In this document: positions 1 through 12,747 of the stretch, one piece after another | How the letters are laid out: each line of letters begins with the position of its first letter | Numbering within the stretch: position 1 is the stretch's first letter | Assembly: GCA_036852015.1 (NCBI GenBank) | Contig: JAANDG010000181.1 | Coordinates: 124,001-188,000, forward strand | Source of the DNA: Pelodera strongyloides | Lineage: Eukaryota > Nematoda > Chromadorea > Rhabditida > Rhabditidae | Length of the DNA: 64,000 nt | Direction of reading: 5' to 3' | Notes under the pieces: generated by a model | The model's database searches: none | What the model saw: only the letters and a program-made list of their open reading frames with translations | What the model was told of the DNA's origin: nothing | Program-made: the position numbers and the translations under genes

Positions 1-707
1 CTATACTGCATCCCTAAACGCCACTGTGTTATCTCGTAATTCTCTTGTGAGACAATGTTGTCATATGAACTGAAAAATCTCACTAGGTGGAGAATACTCT
101 TGTCAGCTGTTAATTGTTCTGGAAGCACATACGTTTTTATTTTGTAATTTGCATTTGAAAATTGAGATCTCGTGGTATAGGATATGTGTACATTTTTCTA
201 CCTTTTATAGTGCCTATTTGTCTGTCCGTTTTATTTCCTTGTTTGTTGTTTCTGTTATATGAATGTCGGATTTAAACTCGTTGCGTGTAAAATTGAAGCA
301 GAATGATTCAATCAAGACATTCATTGTCTGTAATTTATTGTGACAGAAAGCATTAAACAAGAAGCACAGTAAGTTACCCTAAAAAATCAACAACATGGAG
401 ATCACATATATCCGCTTATTTACGTAACTAACGGAGAAACCGGATGCTCAATTCTCATAGACGTAATCACACCTATATCAACAAACATTAAACATGGAAT
501 GATAATAAGTTACAACTGGAGCCCCAAACATTGAGGTGTATGAGAAAAAGAAAACACATTGTGGCAATTTCGATAACCTAACAATGTATGCGGTAATACT
601 CTTTCTCATCTCAAACGTTACCTCAATCAATACTGTAAAACTGAGCAACACAGAGTGAAAGAACTGTAAAGGAAATTACATTAGTGATAGAGTTTACTGT
701 CCCAAAT
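1..707. other. Downstream flank of RAE1, no gene seen
   Basis: A/T-rich DNA after the RAE1 stop codon (RAE1 reads leftwards). It should include the RAE1 3' UTR; a minus-strand AATAAA lies at about 334-339. I see no exon-like stretch with splice sites, no RNA gene and no clear repeat here. Confidence 0.4.
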
Positions 708-3700
708 TTACTTCTTTGCTCGAGGTTTCATATCCTCACCACATTTGTGTAGAACAATCTTCGAATCGGGAGAAGTGTTGCCCTCGTGACCCTACAAATG
801 AAGATCGATCGAATATAATAGGTTATAGACTGCGAGGTTACTCACGACAAATTCATGAGCACGCATAGAAACCATAAAACAAGCTCTCTAAGGAATATAA
901 ACGGCTTAGGCAGGACCAAAAATTCTAGCACCACAAAAGTATCTTAACATGCTCACCTTACTCCAATCGTAACCCGCCGAATAAGCCATAATCTGTCCTG
1001 ATGAATGGATGTGACAAGATGTCAACGGCATTGGATGTTGATCAGATGTCTGGAGACAAATCAATATCATGCAATTGGCAGTTGTTGTTTCATCATACGT
1101 TACTATCACTTATCACTCACAGCTGATTTTTGGCTATCGAAATTTCAATGTTTCTCTCGAATTCACCGTATGAAAAATGCAAACAGGTGTTTGATCCACG
1201 TCAACCACCGATATAAAGGGCTGGCAATATTGGTATCTTTGCAGAAAATAAACTAAAGAATTATGTACAAAAACTAAAACTTACCTTGAGTTTAGTCCTC
1301 GCGTCCTTATCCCACATCGAATATCGTCCATCAGACCCAATTGTGACAAGAGTGCCATGGATAGGATGGATGGCCACGTCGTTTACCTGGAAAACAATTT
1401 ATATAGAATCTTTATTAACAAACATAGAATAGTATTCACCGAGCGTACAATATTAGTATGCATACGTATAGCAATACGCGCACCACGACAGGGTACAGTT
1501 AAAGTGTCAATGTTTCACTCTAATGTTGTAATTGCCGGCATTTTTAGCGAAGTCGATCGAACGTACATTACAAATTTACTATACAAACTACTTACGATGC
1601 ACATCCAAAACCCCTGGAACAACATAATAAAAAAAATTTAATAGAAAATATACATACTCCATAAATTTCCTGATATCCATTCACCACTTCCGCAGATCGG
1701 TGACATTTGAATGTGAAGTTGTCCTTGGGGTTCACGGGCTCAATGTACTGGATACCCACACGGCCTGCAAACAGTAATGGGGTACTTATGCAAGGGTCTA
1801 TTTCGAAACAAAATACACTCGTAAATGGACGAAAAAGAGAGATGTACTAGGCTTGCAGTGTAAATGGTCAATTCATTTACTACTCATGCGGATACCTAAA
1901 CTAAATAAACACGAAAATGAACAACTTTATTAAACGGGGCATAAAATGGGGCTCAAGTCTGTTCTAAAAACTAAACCAGCTCCGCAAAAGTCAGCCAACC
2001 TTCAATCGAGCCGACGGCGAATCCAGCCGGATTTTGGTTGTTCTTGTCCTTGAATACGGCAATCGACCGACTCTGCAATATCAACATGCATACAGTACTA
2101 TGCAAGGGATGCTCGATGCTAAGGGAGTAATATGATAAGGGAAGCACTTAAGTTTTAGGGACTATTCGGTAAAAAAAGTATTATACCGTTCGCCAAAAAG
2201 CGAAATAATAAAACAATGTTGTTTCAGAACAACAATAAACACTGCAATTGATACACAATACAGTTGACATACGCATAGAAGTGAACTTCCACGGTGGCAA
2301 AAAATGTTGCAGAACTACAGTAAATACACAACATCTCAACATCTGAGAATATTTACAGATAACGGAAGTAGAGAAATTCAAACACGACCAAAACTGTGTT
2401 TATAAGTGTGTTTGAAACATACCTGGAACTTCAAGGGACTGTCAATGGTTTTCACTTCTTGTGGTCCGTTTTCCAAGTTGTACACCTGAACAAGAATGTA
2501 AGTCTAACATAAGCATCCGAAAGAAGAAGGTTAGAGAACTTACAAGTAACACAACTTATACGAACTAGACAAAATATGGAATTTAATGGTAATACAAAGC
2601 TAGCGAGAAAAAAAAGCAAATGTTCTCTACACAAATAAACTAGAAACATGTTCTATATAAAAAAACGACACAAGAAAATATAGAAAAGAAAACGTTCACC
2701 TTAACAGTCTTATTGGCCAATCCAACAGCAGCCATCGGGTAGACGACATCCGCACAGAAAACACGCTCGGGAAGCTGGAAAGAGATATTATTCAGACGAG
2801 AGATTATTCAGACGTCAAACAAACGGCATACTCAAGCCTTTATGTTAGCACCTCGGGTATTGAATACTATGGTATGGAGGACAAGTACTGAACCTTTTGC
2901 TCCAAGAGGCTCAGCACTCAGCACGTGCGTACTGTCCTTTAGGTAATTATATCTCAACTTAAAGACCAAGCAAGAAAACGGTTTATTAGACTAGAACAGA
3001 TCCAAGGACCAGAATCATCAAGGGAAGCTTAGCACTACAAGACAGGAGGGCATTAGAAAATCTAGGAACTATTGTGACAAACTAGTTGATACCTGTATGT
3101 TGGCGAGACTTGTCTGCGTCGGTAATTGTCTCATATCCCAAAAGCGGAGGGTCTTATCCCAACTGCCAGTCATTAGGCATGAGTAGTTGTTACCTAGAAT
3201 AACACACGATTATAATGCGAAACCCAGAGATCCAGAGCCGCCGCAAGAGTATTCTCAGCATTTTTTCAATTTCAATAATATTCAAACACACACCACTAAA
3301 ACAAGTCAACAGTAAGGAACTAAGCAAGGCACATATCGTGTACAAATGAAATACACCGTACCGAATGCACATATAAAAGGCTATAATTTTAATCCGTATG
3401 TTAAACTTAACACTCACATAGGTAGCTGGTCCTTTTTATGCACTATATTATTTTGATTAACTTTACTGTTTCTTTTGTATTTGTTCACTGTTATAATAAA
3501 GATTTACATAAACGCCATTTCACCATTCATATTCCCCCTCCCACTAACCTTTTATCCAGTGGCACGTCCTCACTGCATTATCATGTGTTCCCACAACGGC
3601 TACTTGATTCGATGCCAAATCCCAACACCGAACTTCCTTGTCGGCTGCAGCAATGAAGATCTTCGAACCGTCCTAAAACATTCATCAACGATCAGTTAAA

Positions 3701-4818
3701 AAAAATGAATAAATGAATAACAATCTACAAATGGTCATCACACATCACAAATTGCTTTCTCGTATAACTCTACAGGAAAAGGGAACGGACTAACAGAAGC
3801 CAAAAACTAGCACGCGCATTGACAATCGGCTTAATCTCACCTACTAGTATCACCAATCCATACACTTAAACATCCCATTGGTGGAACACCTTTTCAACAC
3901 AACACATATTACTAAGCAATACAGGCACAAATTACTGTATACAGAAACCCAAAAGAAAGGAAAAAATTGATAAAACTCACATCAAACCAGTCCAAATCAA
4001 GAATCGGTGCGGGAATCTGTTGCTGGGCTTTTCCCTCGCATTCACCATTCTCATTCACCATCCAAATGCTAAACGAACAACTGTTTTATTATGTCCTGGT
4101 CGAACCAGAAAACTTTGCGTGAGCACTTCGTTCTATGCACTTGAATGATGTTATTCTTAGTGACGGTATTTGTGAATAAAGTAGTTAAAAATATGGAAAC
4201 AGATCATCTACACATTTGCTCCTTCATTCTTCACACAATTGTCTAACAATTACCTTATCCTTTTCAGTTCCACTTTCACTCGTCACTTCATAGTTCTTTT
4301 AATTGCACGAAGCGTATCACAATCACTAACTAGTTAGTGGTTCTACCAATGGTAAAACGGTAAACCCGGTAAAATAAGGGGAAATGAGAGAGAGAACAGA
4401 GCGTAAGAGCGAGAGAGAGAGAAAACTCACCGAATAGTTCCATCCCATGCACCCGCAGCCAACAGTGGCTTCTCCGTACATGGAGGACTGAATTTCAACT
4501 TTTGTACCGTATCACTTGGAGCTCCGTTTACCTAAATACGGTGGTCTATTGCAAATCAGGACCCACTCCCACATCAGAACCTTAGTCCTCAAAATGTAAG
4601 TACCATCTTTAGGATAACACTTCAGCTTAACAAGCGCGGTGCATTAGCTTTGGTCGTTATTCTCTTATTGGTGTTAATCAATAAAAGATTATTATTATTA
4701 TTATGAAAATTCAATCACTCACCACAATATCATCGGGCGTCTGACTCTGTGTTGTCGCTGCCGTCGTCGATCCAAATAATGATGGTTTGGCGCCGAAACT
4801 CGACGAAGTACCGAACAT
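708..4818 (-). CDS. rae1: mRNA export factor RAE1/Gle2 (WD40 protein)
   Basis: Nuclear-pore-associated WD40 beta-propeller that binds Nup98 and acts in mRNA export and spindle assembly. Twelve coding exons, all phase-consistent: 4723-4818, 4431-4531, 3981-4068, 3549-3672, 3093-3193, 2700-2774, 2423-2485, 2000-2072, 1658-1764, 1285-1386, 957-1049, 708-791. They give 368 residues, the usual family length. The N terminus is FG/GLFG-like and rich in Ser/Thr. WD-type repeats are visible ([30 protein letters not shown]), then the family block [14 protein letters not shown] and NFTFKCHR, and the C-terminal [13 protein letters not shown]. The start is the only in-frame ATG, with a splice acceptor 5 nt upstream (TATTTAG, RNA starting at about 4823), which suggests SL trans-splicing. 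Exon 10 ends in GGACGCGAGGACTAAACTC before a GTAAGT donor. Nothing looks broken. Conserved single-copy gene; high confidence. Confidence 0.96.
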
Positions 4819-4825
4819 ACTTACT

Positions 4826-6138
4826 AAATATGAATAATTAACTTTAAGGTAAGTCGTCAACCTTGCCGTAAGTCGTCGTAAAAATGTTGAACTAAACAAG
4901 ATTAGAAAAAAAACATCAAAAAGTAACAACGGTGAAACATTTCAATAAAGTAAGTACAAATCAAGGTACATTCAACCCAATAATCAAATCCGAAAAGTCA
5001 AAAACAATCGAAAACTATAAATATTTATTGAGCTCTTTTTTAGAGAAATCTGGCACAGATCATATATAAAACACTATTAAAACCAACATGCACGCAATAA
5101 ACAGTGATGTTCATAAAACTTTCGGTTGATGGAAAATTAACGAATATAAATCTCAGAAAAAACCACTAGTATATCATATACAATCACATCATCCTGCACA
5201 CAAACTGCAAAAAGAATCACATAAACGAAAAAGAGAAAGAATTGAACACGAGTTGAAAACACAAAACCGTACTTATTCTCTTACACTAAAAATGGTACTG
5301 CTAGACCGAAAATTACTTCGCAGTACCATAGTACCGTAGTCTGAACTACCATAGTACCCAAACCCCACATACTACTCAAACTACCGTAGTACAAATTTTT
5401 TTTACATTAAACGCCTTCTATTCTAAACCATACCCAAGTACAAAAATTAGCATACTTGTTATAAATTCACCAGGAATTGGAAGAGAGATATAAGGATCAA
5501 GGCACCACACGGAGGAAACGTTGACGAGATATAATAAAGGATATATAAAGAGAATCAACACCTGAGCAACCGCAGTAATTCTCATTTTGGAGAGGAGAAA
5601 CACACATATGGACAGAGGATGTACGTAAACCGGGTTACAAACAAATCCACCCGGCAATCTACCATGGAATACCTCCTCAATTTGCATATTACACTTACAC
5701 CGTTTCACAATAAACACACAAACTTCGGAGTACAGCACCACGCCGGCGTTACCGGCGTGGTTCTCAAACATACTCTCAAACAATGAGTTACAAAAAGGCG
5801 AATTAATTATAAAAAAAACAGTTATATTGGGATGCAATTCGATATGGAACTGCAAACACCACCACCACCGTACACAAAAATAAGGCACAAGTGGGTCAAT
5901 CTTTAAAAAAAACATAACAGTGCCAGTTACAAACCCAATAATATACTCGATTACTGTTACAGAAAAAACAACTTCTTCATAACCTGTACCTACTATACCT
6001 AAAATTCAATAAACAATTTCAATGCGCAAAAAAAAATAGGGAAAAATCACAGCTCAAAAGGGAATCGGAAAAATATTGGAAATGAGAAAGTGCTATATAA
6101 ATAAGACTTACAGTTACAGACGTAAACACATAAAACTA
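4826..6138. other. Intergenic between RAE1 start and PTP end
   Basis: RAE1 promoter side plus the 3' UTR of the membrane-anchored phosphatase isoform. It holds a perfect 10-bp-arm hairpin (5737-5761, listed separately) and repeated ACCATAGTACC/ACTACCGTAGT words around 5320-5395. A 165-codon minus-strand reading frame (5418-5915) has no recognisable domain and is probably 3' UTR. Confidence 0.4.
5737..5761. repeat. Perfect GC-rich hairpin
   Basis: Two fully complementary 10-bp arms (ACCACGCCGG and its complement) around a 5-base loop, CGTTA, in otherwise A/T-rich DNA. It falls inside the probable 3' UTR of the phosphatase gene, so it would be an RNA stem-loop about 400 nt after the stop codon. 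Its function is unknown. Confidence 0.8.
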
Positions 6139-9100
6139 TTACCCAGACCTATTTTTGTAAACGTAAAAGATTACCGCACTTAGGGCAACGGCGCCCGCTG
6201 CGACGTACTGCCGGGAGTTGGGTCCCAAGTAAGGATCAACATAGGGGCCAATGTAGGCCCAGAAGGAGCCCGCGTGTTCACGGCGATGATCTTCAGCCGC
6301 ACGTGAGCGCGCAACCATTCGCGCTACCAAATCTCTCCTGAAATATGAAAAATCAAGGTCAAGTTATAGTCACAGAGAAGTCAGTGTCAGGCTGTCTGAC
6401 AGCCTGATATACCTGCTGACACTACCTCACTACCACAAAGCCACAAATATTCTACTTGATTAGGCAACATCGTCTCTGTACAAGTACAATTCCTCCAACA
6501 TTTCCTTACTTAGCCCTGTCGCGCTAAGAAAGGGAATGTTGGAAGTGGGAGGAATATCTCATAACATACACTTAAAGCAACGGACAACGCACATACACAA
6601 AAGCCAAAGGATATGTAAGCAGTTGCAGGGCAGGCTTATGTTAAAGGTAATGGCGGTGAGTTTGAGATATCACTAACACGACCGGGGACGCAAACAGACA
6701 CCCAAACATCACAGGCAAATCGGCAAATACAGTTAAAAAAAGAAGTAGATGTGCATAGTGTTAAGGAAAAGAAACACAAACTAGTTATTAAATATTAGAT
6801 TCAACCAAATAAGTGGGGAATCATTACCAATCAGTTATTAGAGACTCTCGGAGCGCTCGGAATCTTCTTTATCGAAACATCGAGTTCTGAAATGCAACAA
6901 CCTATTTTAAAGCAAGACGCCACGTGGATCATAACCTTGCGCGCAAGACTAAAGATCCAGATACCTTACCGTTAGATACCTAAGGTAATGGTATCCAAGG
7001 TACCAAAGACAAAGTCGAGTCGGGAAAAAAATTGGGAAAATAATACCACTAACGACCTCAATCCTTTACAAACCGTGCAAGACACAGCCCAAACCCACCA
7101 AGTACTAGGTCTAGGCTGAATTGCAAGGAAAATTATAACGCTAAATGGTGTAGCACGGAGTGCGCATAAGTTGGGTGTGAACTCACAACCAGACTAGAAC
7201 TAACAATGAAAGAGGTGCGCTTACATTCCAAGTAAATTTGTGATGTGAATGAGTGACGAACGGTGAATATGTGAATAAACTCTCGGGAAAAAAGCACAAC
7301 AAAGCAGTGCGAGTGAGTGTATGCATTGGGGCGCAAACGAAACACAGAACATAATCTCATGACAAAGTAAGGTTCCAAAATTTTCCAATCAATAACTACA
7401 AAACAATCCATATCTAATCAATACATACCGTTTAGCCAGACGGTCGTCAATATTGTCCACAGCGACAGCCTTGCCCTCATCCAGCACATCTTCAGAAGCC
7501 TTTCTCTTGGCACTTTCGGTCGATGAAGTACTCCGGGCACTATTCGGTTGAGTTGCCGATAGCTCATCATCCTACAGATACAGAGTGGAATAAAAACAAG
7601 TGATTAAAACAAAATGACACAAACAAGTATTTAACCCGAAGACTTCGAGCAATTTGTCATCTGGAACTCGCTCGCCTGAGCTCAGGACCAGTGCGCAACG
7701 TGTCACAAGCAAACCGTGTACTCCCTTGAATAAATGTGCACGCTCTTGAAGCGCAAAAGAAACTTTTCAAATTTTTTTTAAATTTACATTGTTATAATCA
7801 ATTTACAGTCAGTAGTAAGGCGGTCAATAGTAAGAAATCACTTCTGCAATCCCTACCTTCACTTCACTAGACACGTCGACCAGTCTATCACTCGATATCT
7901 CGGATGTGATAATATCCCTGCCAGCATTCAACCTCTGCTGCTGCTCGGCAGACTCCTTCTCCTTCTCCTCAAGCTCATTCAAACGGTCCACGATCGATTG
8001 CCAACAGAATCTGAAAGAGCAAGAAATAATGTAAATAATGTACTCTATAATACTTCATATTTTTGATCAATACTGATGCACAGGTGATACAACCTGAACT
8101 AGATGATCACTATGTAGAAATTTTACACATGAACCATCTCCGGAATAAAATATTCCAACCATTATGACAAACAACTAAACACTCTAACATACTCCTCTCC
8201 TCTCCTCGCCGGATTTATGAGCTGAAAAGGCTGAATAGACTATACCGCTTCACGTGCTGCAATATACCGGTAAACACCATTTCCATTTGAAATAGCAATT
8301 AATTAAACTTTAGACTCACTTAAACTGTGGTGCCGTTTGTATCAGGCCGACTCGAAACTGTCGCACAAACACCACCAAATTCTCCACATCCACTTTGGCG
8401 CTCACACCGATTTCGAGCTGCAAGAAAAGAAAATAATAAGTGAATGAAGGCGTATTGTGTACTACCGTAATCCGTAATTTGACACACACGAGTAGTACTC
8501 CCTACTGTGTCCACGCAAAGTACTGTGTATTACTGTACTGTATTTAGAAAAGTAATCAAAGGCACACAAGGAACAATAATTGAATAATTTAGACTTCGAG
8601 TAGTAACGTGCCGACAATTACGGTTAATTCCGCATGGTTTTGAAACATCTGTTGGGAGGGCAAATAAATTATTCCAATTCATAATATAAAAAGCATGTGC
8701 CATTCTGTGGCACATAACGGAACATAATTTGAATTAACTAGAATGTAATTACGTTCCAAAACCACGTGTCATGCCTCTTCAAACTTCCAAATAAGCCGCA
8801 TACCTGATGCAATATTCCATCACAAACAATAAACGTGCCCGTCCTTCCAATTCCAGCGGAACAATGCACAATTGGCGGATGTTCAGTTGCAGTCGTAGGC
8901 AATAGTTTTCGACTAAAAGGAACTCTTGAGATAAATCAACTAATACACACACAAAGTATTAATATTCATGAACTAAAATCTATAAAGAGAAATGGGTATT
9001 TTTATGACGGAGACGAGTTTTGCACGACAAGAACAAGCCAGCTAATAAACAAAGCATAAAAGATAAACCATGAAACACAGCTGTTTTCAGAGAAGGAGAA

Positions 9101-11478
9101 AAGACGATACGAAGAACACTTCTACACTTTCTCTATACGCTAAAAACAACCAAAACCCACTTTCTGCAGTCATCAAGGAATTGTAGAAAGTGTTGGGTAG
9201 ATTTAGGCACACCAAAGTCCGGCCACTCAACGTACTGCATGTGGATCAGAGTTCGCGATTCATCTACAAACATGAGGGGGGAATGAATAATCGAAAATAA
9301 GTGTAAACATAAGTGAAACATAAATTAAATTTCAGGGTGGGAACTGGAAAAAAAGGGCTCTATGATGTAACCCAAACTATGTTAGCGCTATCGCCGCTAT
9401 CGCGCTAACAAAGCATTACACATGGACATTAAGGTCGAAAAGATCTTCATAGACGCAATGACGTCACACGGTCACAAATCGTGTTTTTTTTAGTAATTAC
9501 TGTATGAGATGTTCCTAAACAGACGTCTTGTTGCTCGGTTAATTAAATGAAAACGGAGTAGTAAGTTGGACTTTTCCTTACATTTACAGTTCTACTACCC
9601 AAAAATTACGCATCAATAATAAAAAAGATAATATGCTAACAACAAACCATTGTCCCCATTAGTTAACGTCATCTTCCTCACAATATAATATTCATGATCG
9701 ATTTCTTCTTCCAGTGACACGGAGAAGTTGTCGAATATTTTCACACGTTCAGAATCGGTTGGGTAGTACTCCTCACACCTACAAGGCAACTTCTTACATA
9801 TAAAATTAATTATCCGAACCTTAGTAATTAGGTAAACAAGTAGGATTTCACCCAGAGGAAACTAAATAGCTGTGGTGAAAGAGTGAATAACAGAAGCTTT
9901 TTTCCGAATGAGGCACACAATGCAGTAGGACAACCCGACAACCTACCCGGCCGGAGGCAAGCGATAGCCATGTCTAAACAGTTGGATTGGTTACACTCAT
10001 ATGTCAAATATCGGTTTTGAACTATCAGTCTATACCCTACTATTGGCAAAATAGGGCGCCAGCAGGCGTATATTCACGCGCAATTCCCTCTTACCTGGCA
10101 AACAGCTGTGGAAAAACTGCCAAAAGACAGCGCACGTAATCTACTCGTAAATAACGTGAAAAAAAGGAATCTTATATGCCTCCAAATTATAAAACTTACT
10201 TAATCGAGGCCTTTTCCACAACTTTGTTCAGCATGATGATTCCTGGGCAGTTATTTTCCCAGCACATTTGCCAGAAATCCGAACAGGTTTCGGGCAAAGG
10301 TCCCTAGAAAAGTAAAATATCATGGGTTAACAAGGTAACGTCTGCAACTACTAATTCTACAATACGAGCCGTGAGCAGAAGCTTACCAGCGAGAAAAGCT
10401 TACCACTTACAAATTAAACTGTACAGGTTCTTTTGTATACAAACTACCTCAAAACGGGACCAGTTACGTTAAAAAAAGGGCAATCCACAAAATTCAATGC
10501 ATACCTGCGACAAAAGGTATCGACGTTCGGTGTGCGGTATACGAGCGTGCGATGCGTTGATATAGTCAGTTCCAGCGGGCCGCAACTTCTGAAGCAGCAC
10601 GCGATGTCTGTCATCTGCAAAAGACGATTTACGAAATGTGAAACACTTTTTCTTCTTCATACAAATATAAACAGAATTCTGCCGAAGGTACACACCTAGA
10701 AAGCTCATAAATGATGAAATCTAGGACTTATTGTTAGTAATTTCAACCATTTTACCAGTATGATTATTATTCAACAGTCAAACTAACCAATAAAACCAAA
10801 CTAACATAATTTTCAAACATTTGAGTGGGTAAAAACCAGTAACTTACATGGAGCAACATCGCCATACCGATTCTTCGACGTATTTTCCGGCATTCTCGCT
10901 ATCTTCGTAGCCAGATCCTGGTCCTTCTCTTGAGCATCGGCATCACATGAAATACGCTGAAATAAGAAGGATAAGACTACCATCCTTTTCAGCAGAGAAA
11001 ATTGAACACTGTGGCAGGCACAATTATCAGGCACAACGAAAGTCTTAATTTGTAATAAAAAAAAACTCACGTAGAAGAAATATTCCCATTTGTTGGCGCT
11101 ATTTATTTCATTGTAGCGATCTATAACAGCTTTCCTTGCCGCCGAATTCGAAGACGACACTGAATAGATAGATAGGTTACCCCCACATTGATAGTTGAGC
11201 GATGATGCTCCATGTGATGGGATGATATCGATATTTCAAAGGTTGTGGTATACAATTAAAAACTACAGCAATATTAGTCGAATTCCCGCTCAATTCCGAA
11301 AGCACTCAAATAGTGGTTGCCGAAGTTAAAACGGAAGAGACTGGTTGTATGTGTGATATCTCGATCTTAATTGGTAGGTCGAGATTTCGCGACTCTACTT
11401 TGAACATGCTGGACTGACGGAGTACCAAAACTTCAACACAATGGATCACTTTTTTTTTAACTTACTGTAACAACACAT
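6139..11478 (-). CDS. PTP1B/TC-PTP-type protein tyrosine phosphatase, tail-anchored form
   Basis: Non-receptor tyrosine phosphatase of the PTPN1/PTPN2/Ptp61F class. Coding exons: 11466-11478, 11071-11159, 10848-10956, 10505-10614, 10200-10303, 9648-9778, 9161-9263, 8804-8912, 8320-8417, 7857-8010, 7429-7571, 6139-6337 (453 aa). Visible motifs: pTyr-recognition loop [16 protein letters not shown], general-acid loop WPDFGVP, P-loop [10 protein letters not shown] with the catalytic Cys and Arg, and the Q-loop region [12 protein letters not shown]. After the catalytic domain comes a charged Glu/Gln/Ser linker. The last exon ends in a hydrophobic segment ([15 protein letters not shown]) closing with KNRSG, a C-terminal tail anchor as in PTP1B. 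An alternative last exon (6838-6886) gives a soluble form. The first exon is only 13 nt, and a second ATG is split across the first intron, so the exact N terminus is less certain. No catalytic residue is missing. Confidence 0.94.
6838..6886 (-). other. Alternative last coding exon of the phosphatase (soluble isoform)
   Basis: Good acceptor (GCATTTCAG) and the same phase-2 entry as the anchor exon. It splices in frame to exon 7429-7571 and adds [16 protein letters not shown] before TAA, giving about 403 residues with no membrane segment. It lies between the common exon and the anchor exon, so using it excludes the anchor. Drosophila Ptp61F and mammalian TC-PTP make membrane and nuclear/soluble forms in the same way. 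Transcript evidence is lacking. Confidence 0.7.
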
Positions 11479-11532
11479 TTTGCAGGAAACAACACTGGCA
11501 CACGACAAAACAGGGGATCTCATATATATACA

Positions 11533-11659
11533 GCCGTATGCACGAACGCCGGGAATATGCTCCCAGCTCCCCGCGGGAGGTGGGAGAAAGAGAGGGATCA
11601 CAAGAGTCAGAGGACAAATTCTCCCTACCGGGGAGGCTCCCGCTGTTCGTGCATACGGC
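11533..11659. repeat. Foldback element with about 20-bp inverted ends
   Basis: GCCGTATGCACGAAC at the left is matched by its reverse complement at the right, followed inward by GC-rich, partly complementary sequence. The whole 127-bp unit can fold on itself. It lies just upstream of the phosphatase first exon. Possibly a MITE remnant; no clear target-site duplication. Confidence 0.65.
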
Positions 11660-12747
11660 CACAGGGGAATACAAGGGACCTCTCACGCAAGCTCGTCTTT
11701 CCCGACAAAAAATAATAATTAAGAAACATACTTCCCGAAGCGACACTTATCCCAAAAGCGACTGCACCAATCCGTCGACAAAGAATCGAACCGAGACCCA
11801 GTGTGATCACCTGAAACACGGGGATTAATATAACCCGGTCCAAAGTGAAACGTCGCGGGCAAACGGCCCTCTAGAATGCGTGGCAGATGCGCCGAAATCA
11901 AATAACGACTATGACAAGATTACAAGATGCGCAAACGCATTGCATAAAGTCACCGACAATGTTAATAAGTTTTCAGCATGATCGGGATTTAATAAATAGA
12001 CACTCGTAACAAACATTCACGCAATTAATGTATTCATACGAGCTACACAACTCTACGACATCAGTTTTTTTCAACAATGTTACTTAAAAACGAATCTTTA
12101 TTCATCCAAACAAAAACAACAACTCGGATAATAGATCGATCCAAAACAACGTGGGAATGCAACATTAATGATAAAAACAAAAATACAGGATATAAAGTTA
12201 AACAACAACAATCTCCTTTCCAAAAATGCGGTCTAGACGACCACAAACAAATACAAATCTGCAACTACGAATACATGCGCAAAGGCTAGAGAAATTAGAA
12301 TTTAATGCTAATTAATTAAAGGCTATGGAGATTCACGAACTGGAACAGCTTTATGATCAGCAAATAAAACGTTCAAAGACTGAAATGAAGACATATGGGT
12401 ATCTTCAATAAAAATTTTTAGTAAAAATTCTAAAAATACATGTGCATAACTAGCATAACCGTGAGCATAATAAATAACAAAGAGAATCTTCAACAACAAA
12501 ACAAAAGGTGTACGTATCCCCGACGCACAACAGCGACAAACAAAAACAGTACAAGTGTAAAATCGCATGCTAATTATCCCTAACTACTCTAACGATAAAA
12601 AAGACGTTAGTTTAAAACGTTAACAGTCAGCCGCGAAACGATCTAGCTATCACCGAGAGTCTATTCAAATAATTTCCAATGAAGAAACAAACAAACTCAC
12701 GAAACGGTGTGATGCCCTCTTCTCAACAAGAATCTTGAAATTAACGA
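11660..12747. other. Phosphatase upstream region and zinc-finger gene 3' UTR
   Basis: A/T-rich. A minus-strand AATAAA at 12097-12102 could serve the gene ending at 12748. I see no exon-like segment or RNA gene. A CT-rich tract (about 12848-12880) lies just inside the last intron of the zinc-finger gene. Confidence 0.35.

Noticed and set aside
5418..5915. 165-codon minus-strand open frame
   Set aside because: No start context, no domain, hydrophobic and Cys/Phe-rich composition typical of translated A/T-rich UTR; lies in the phosphatase 3' region.
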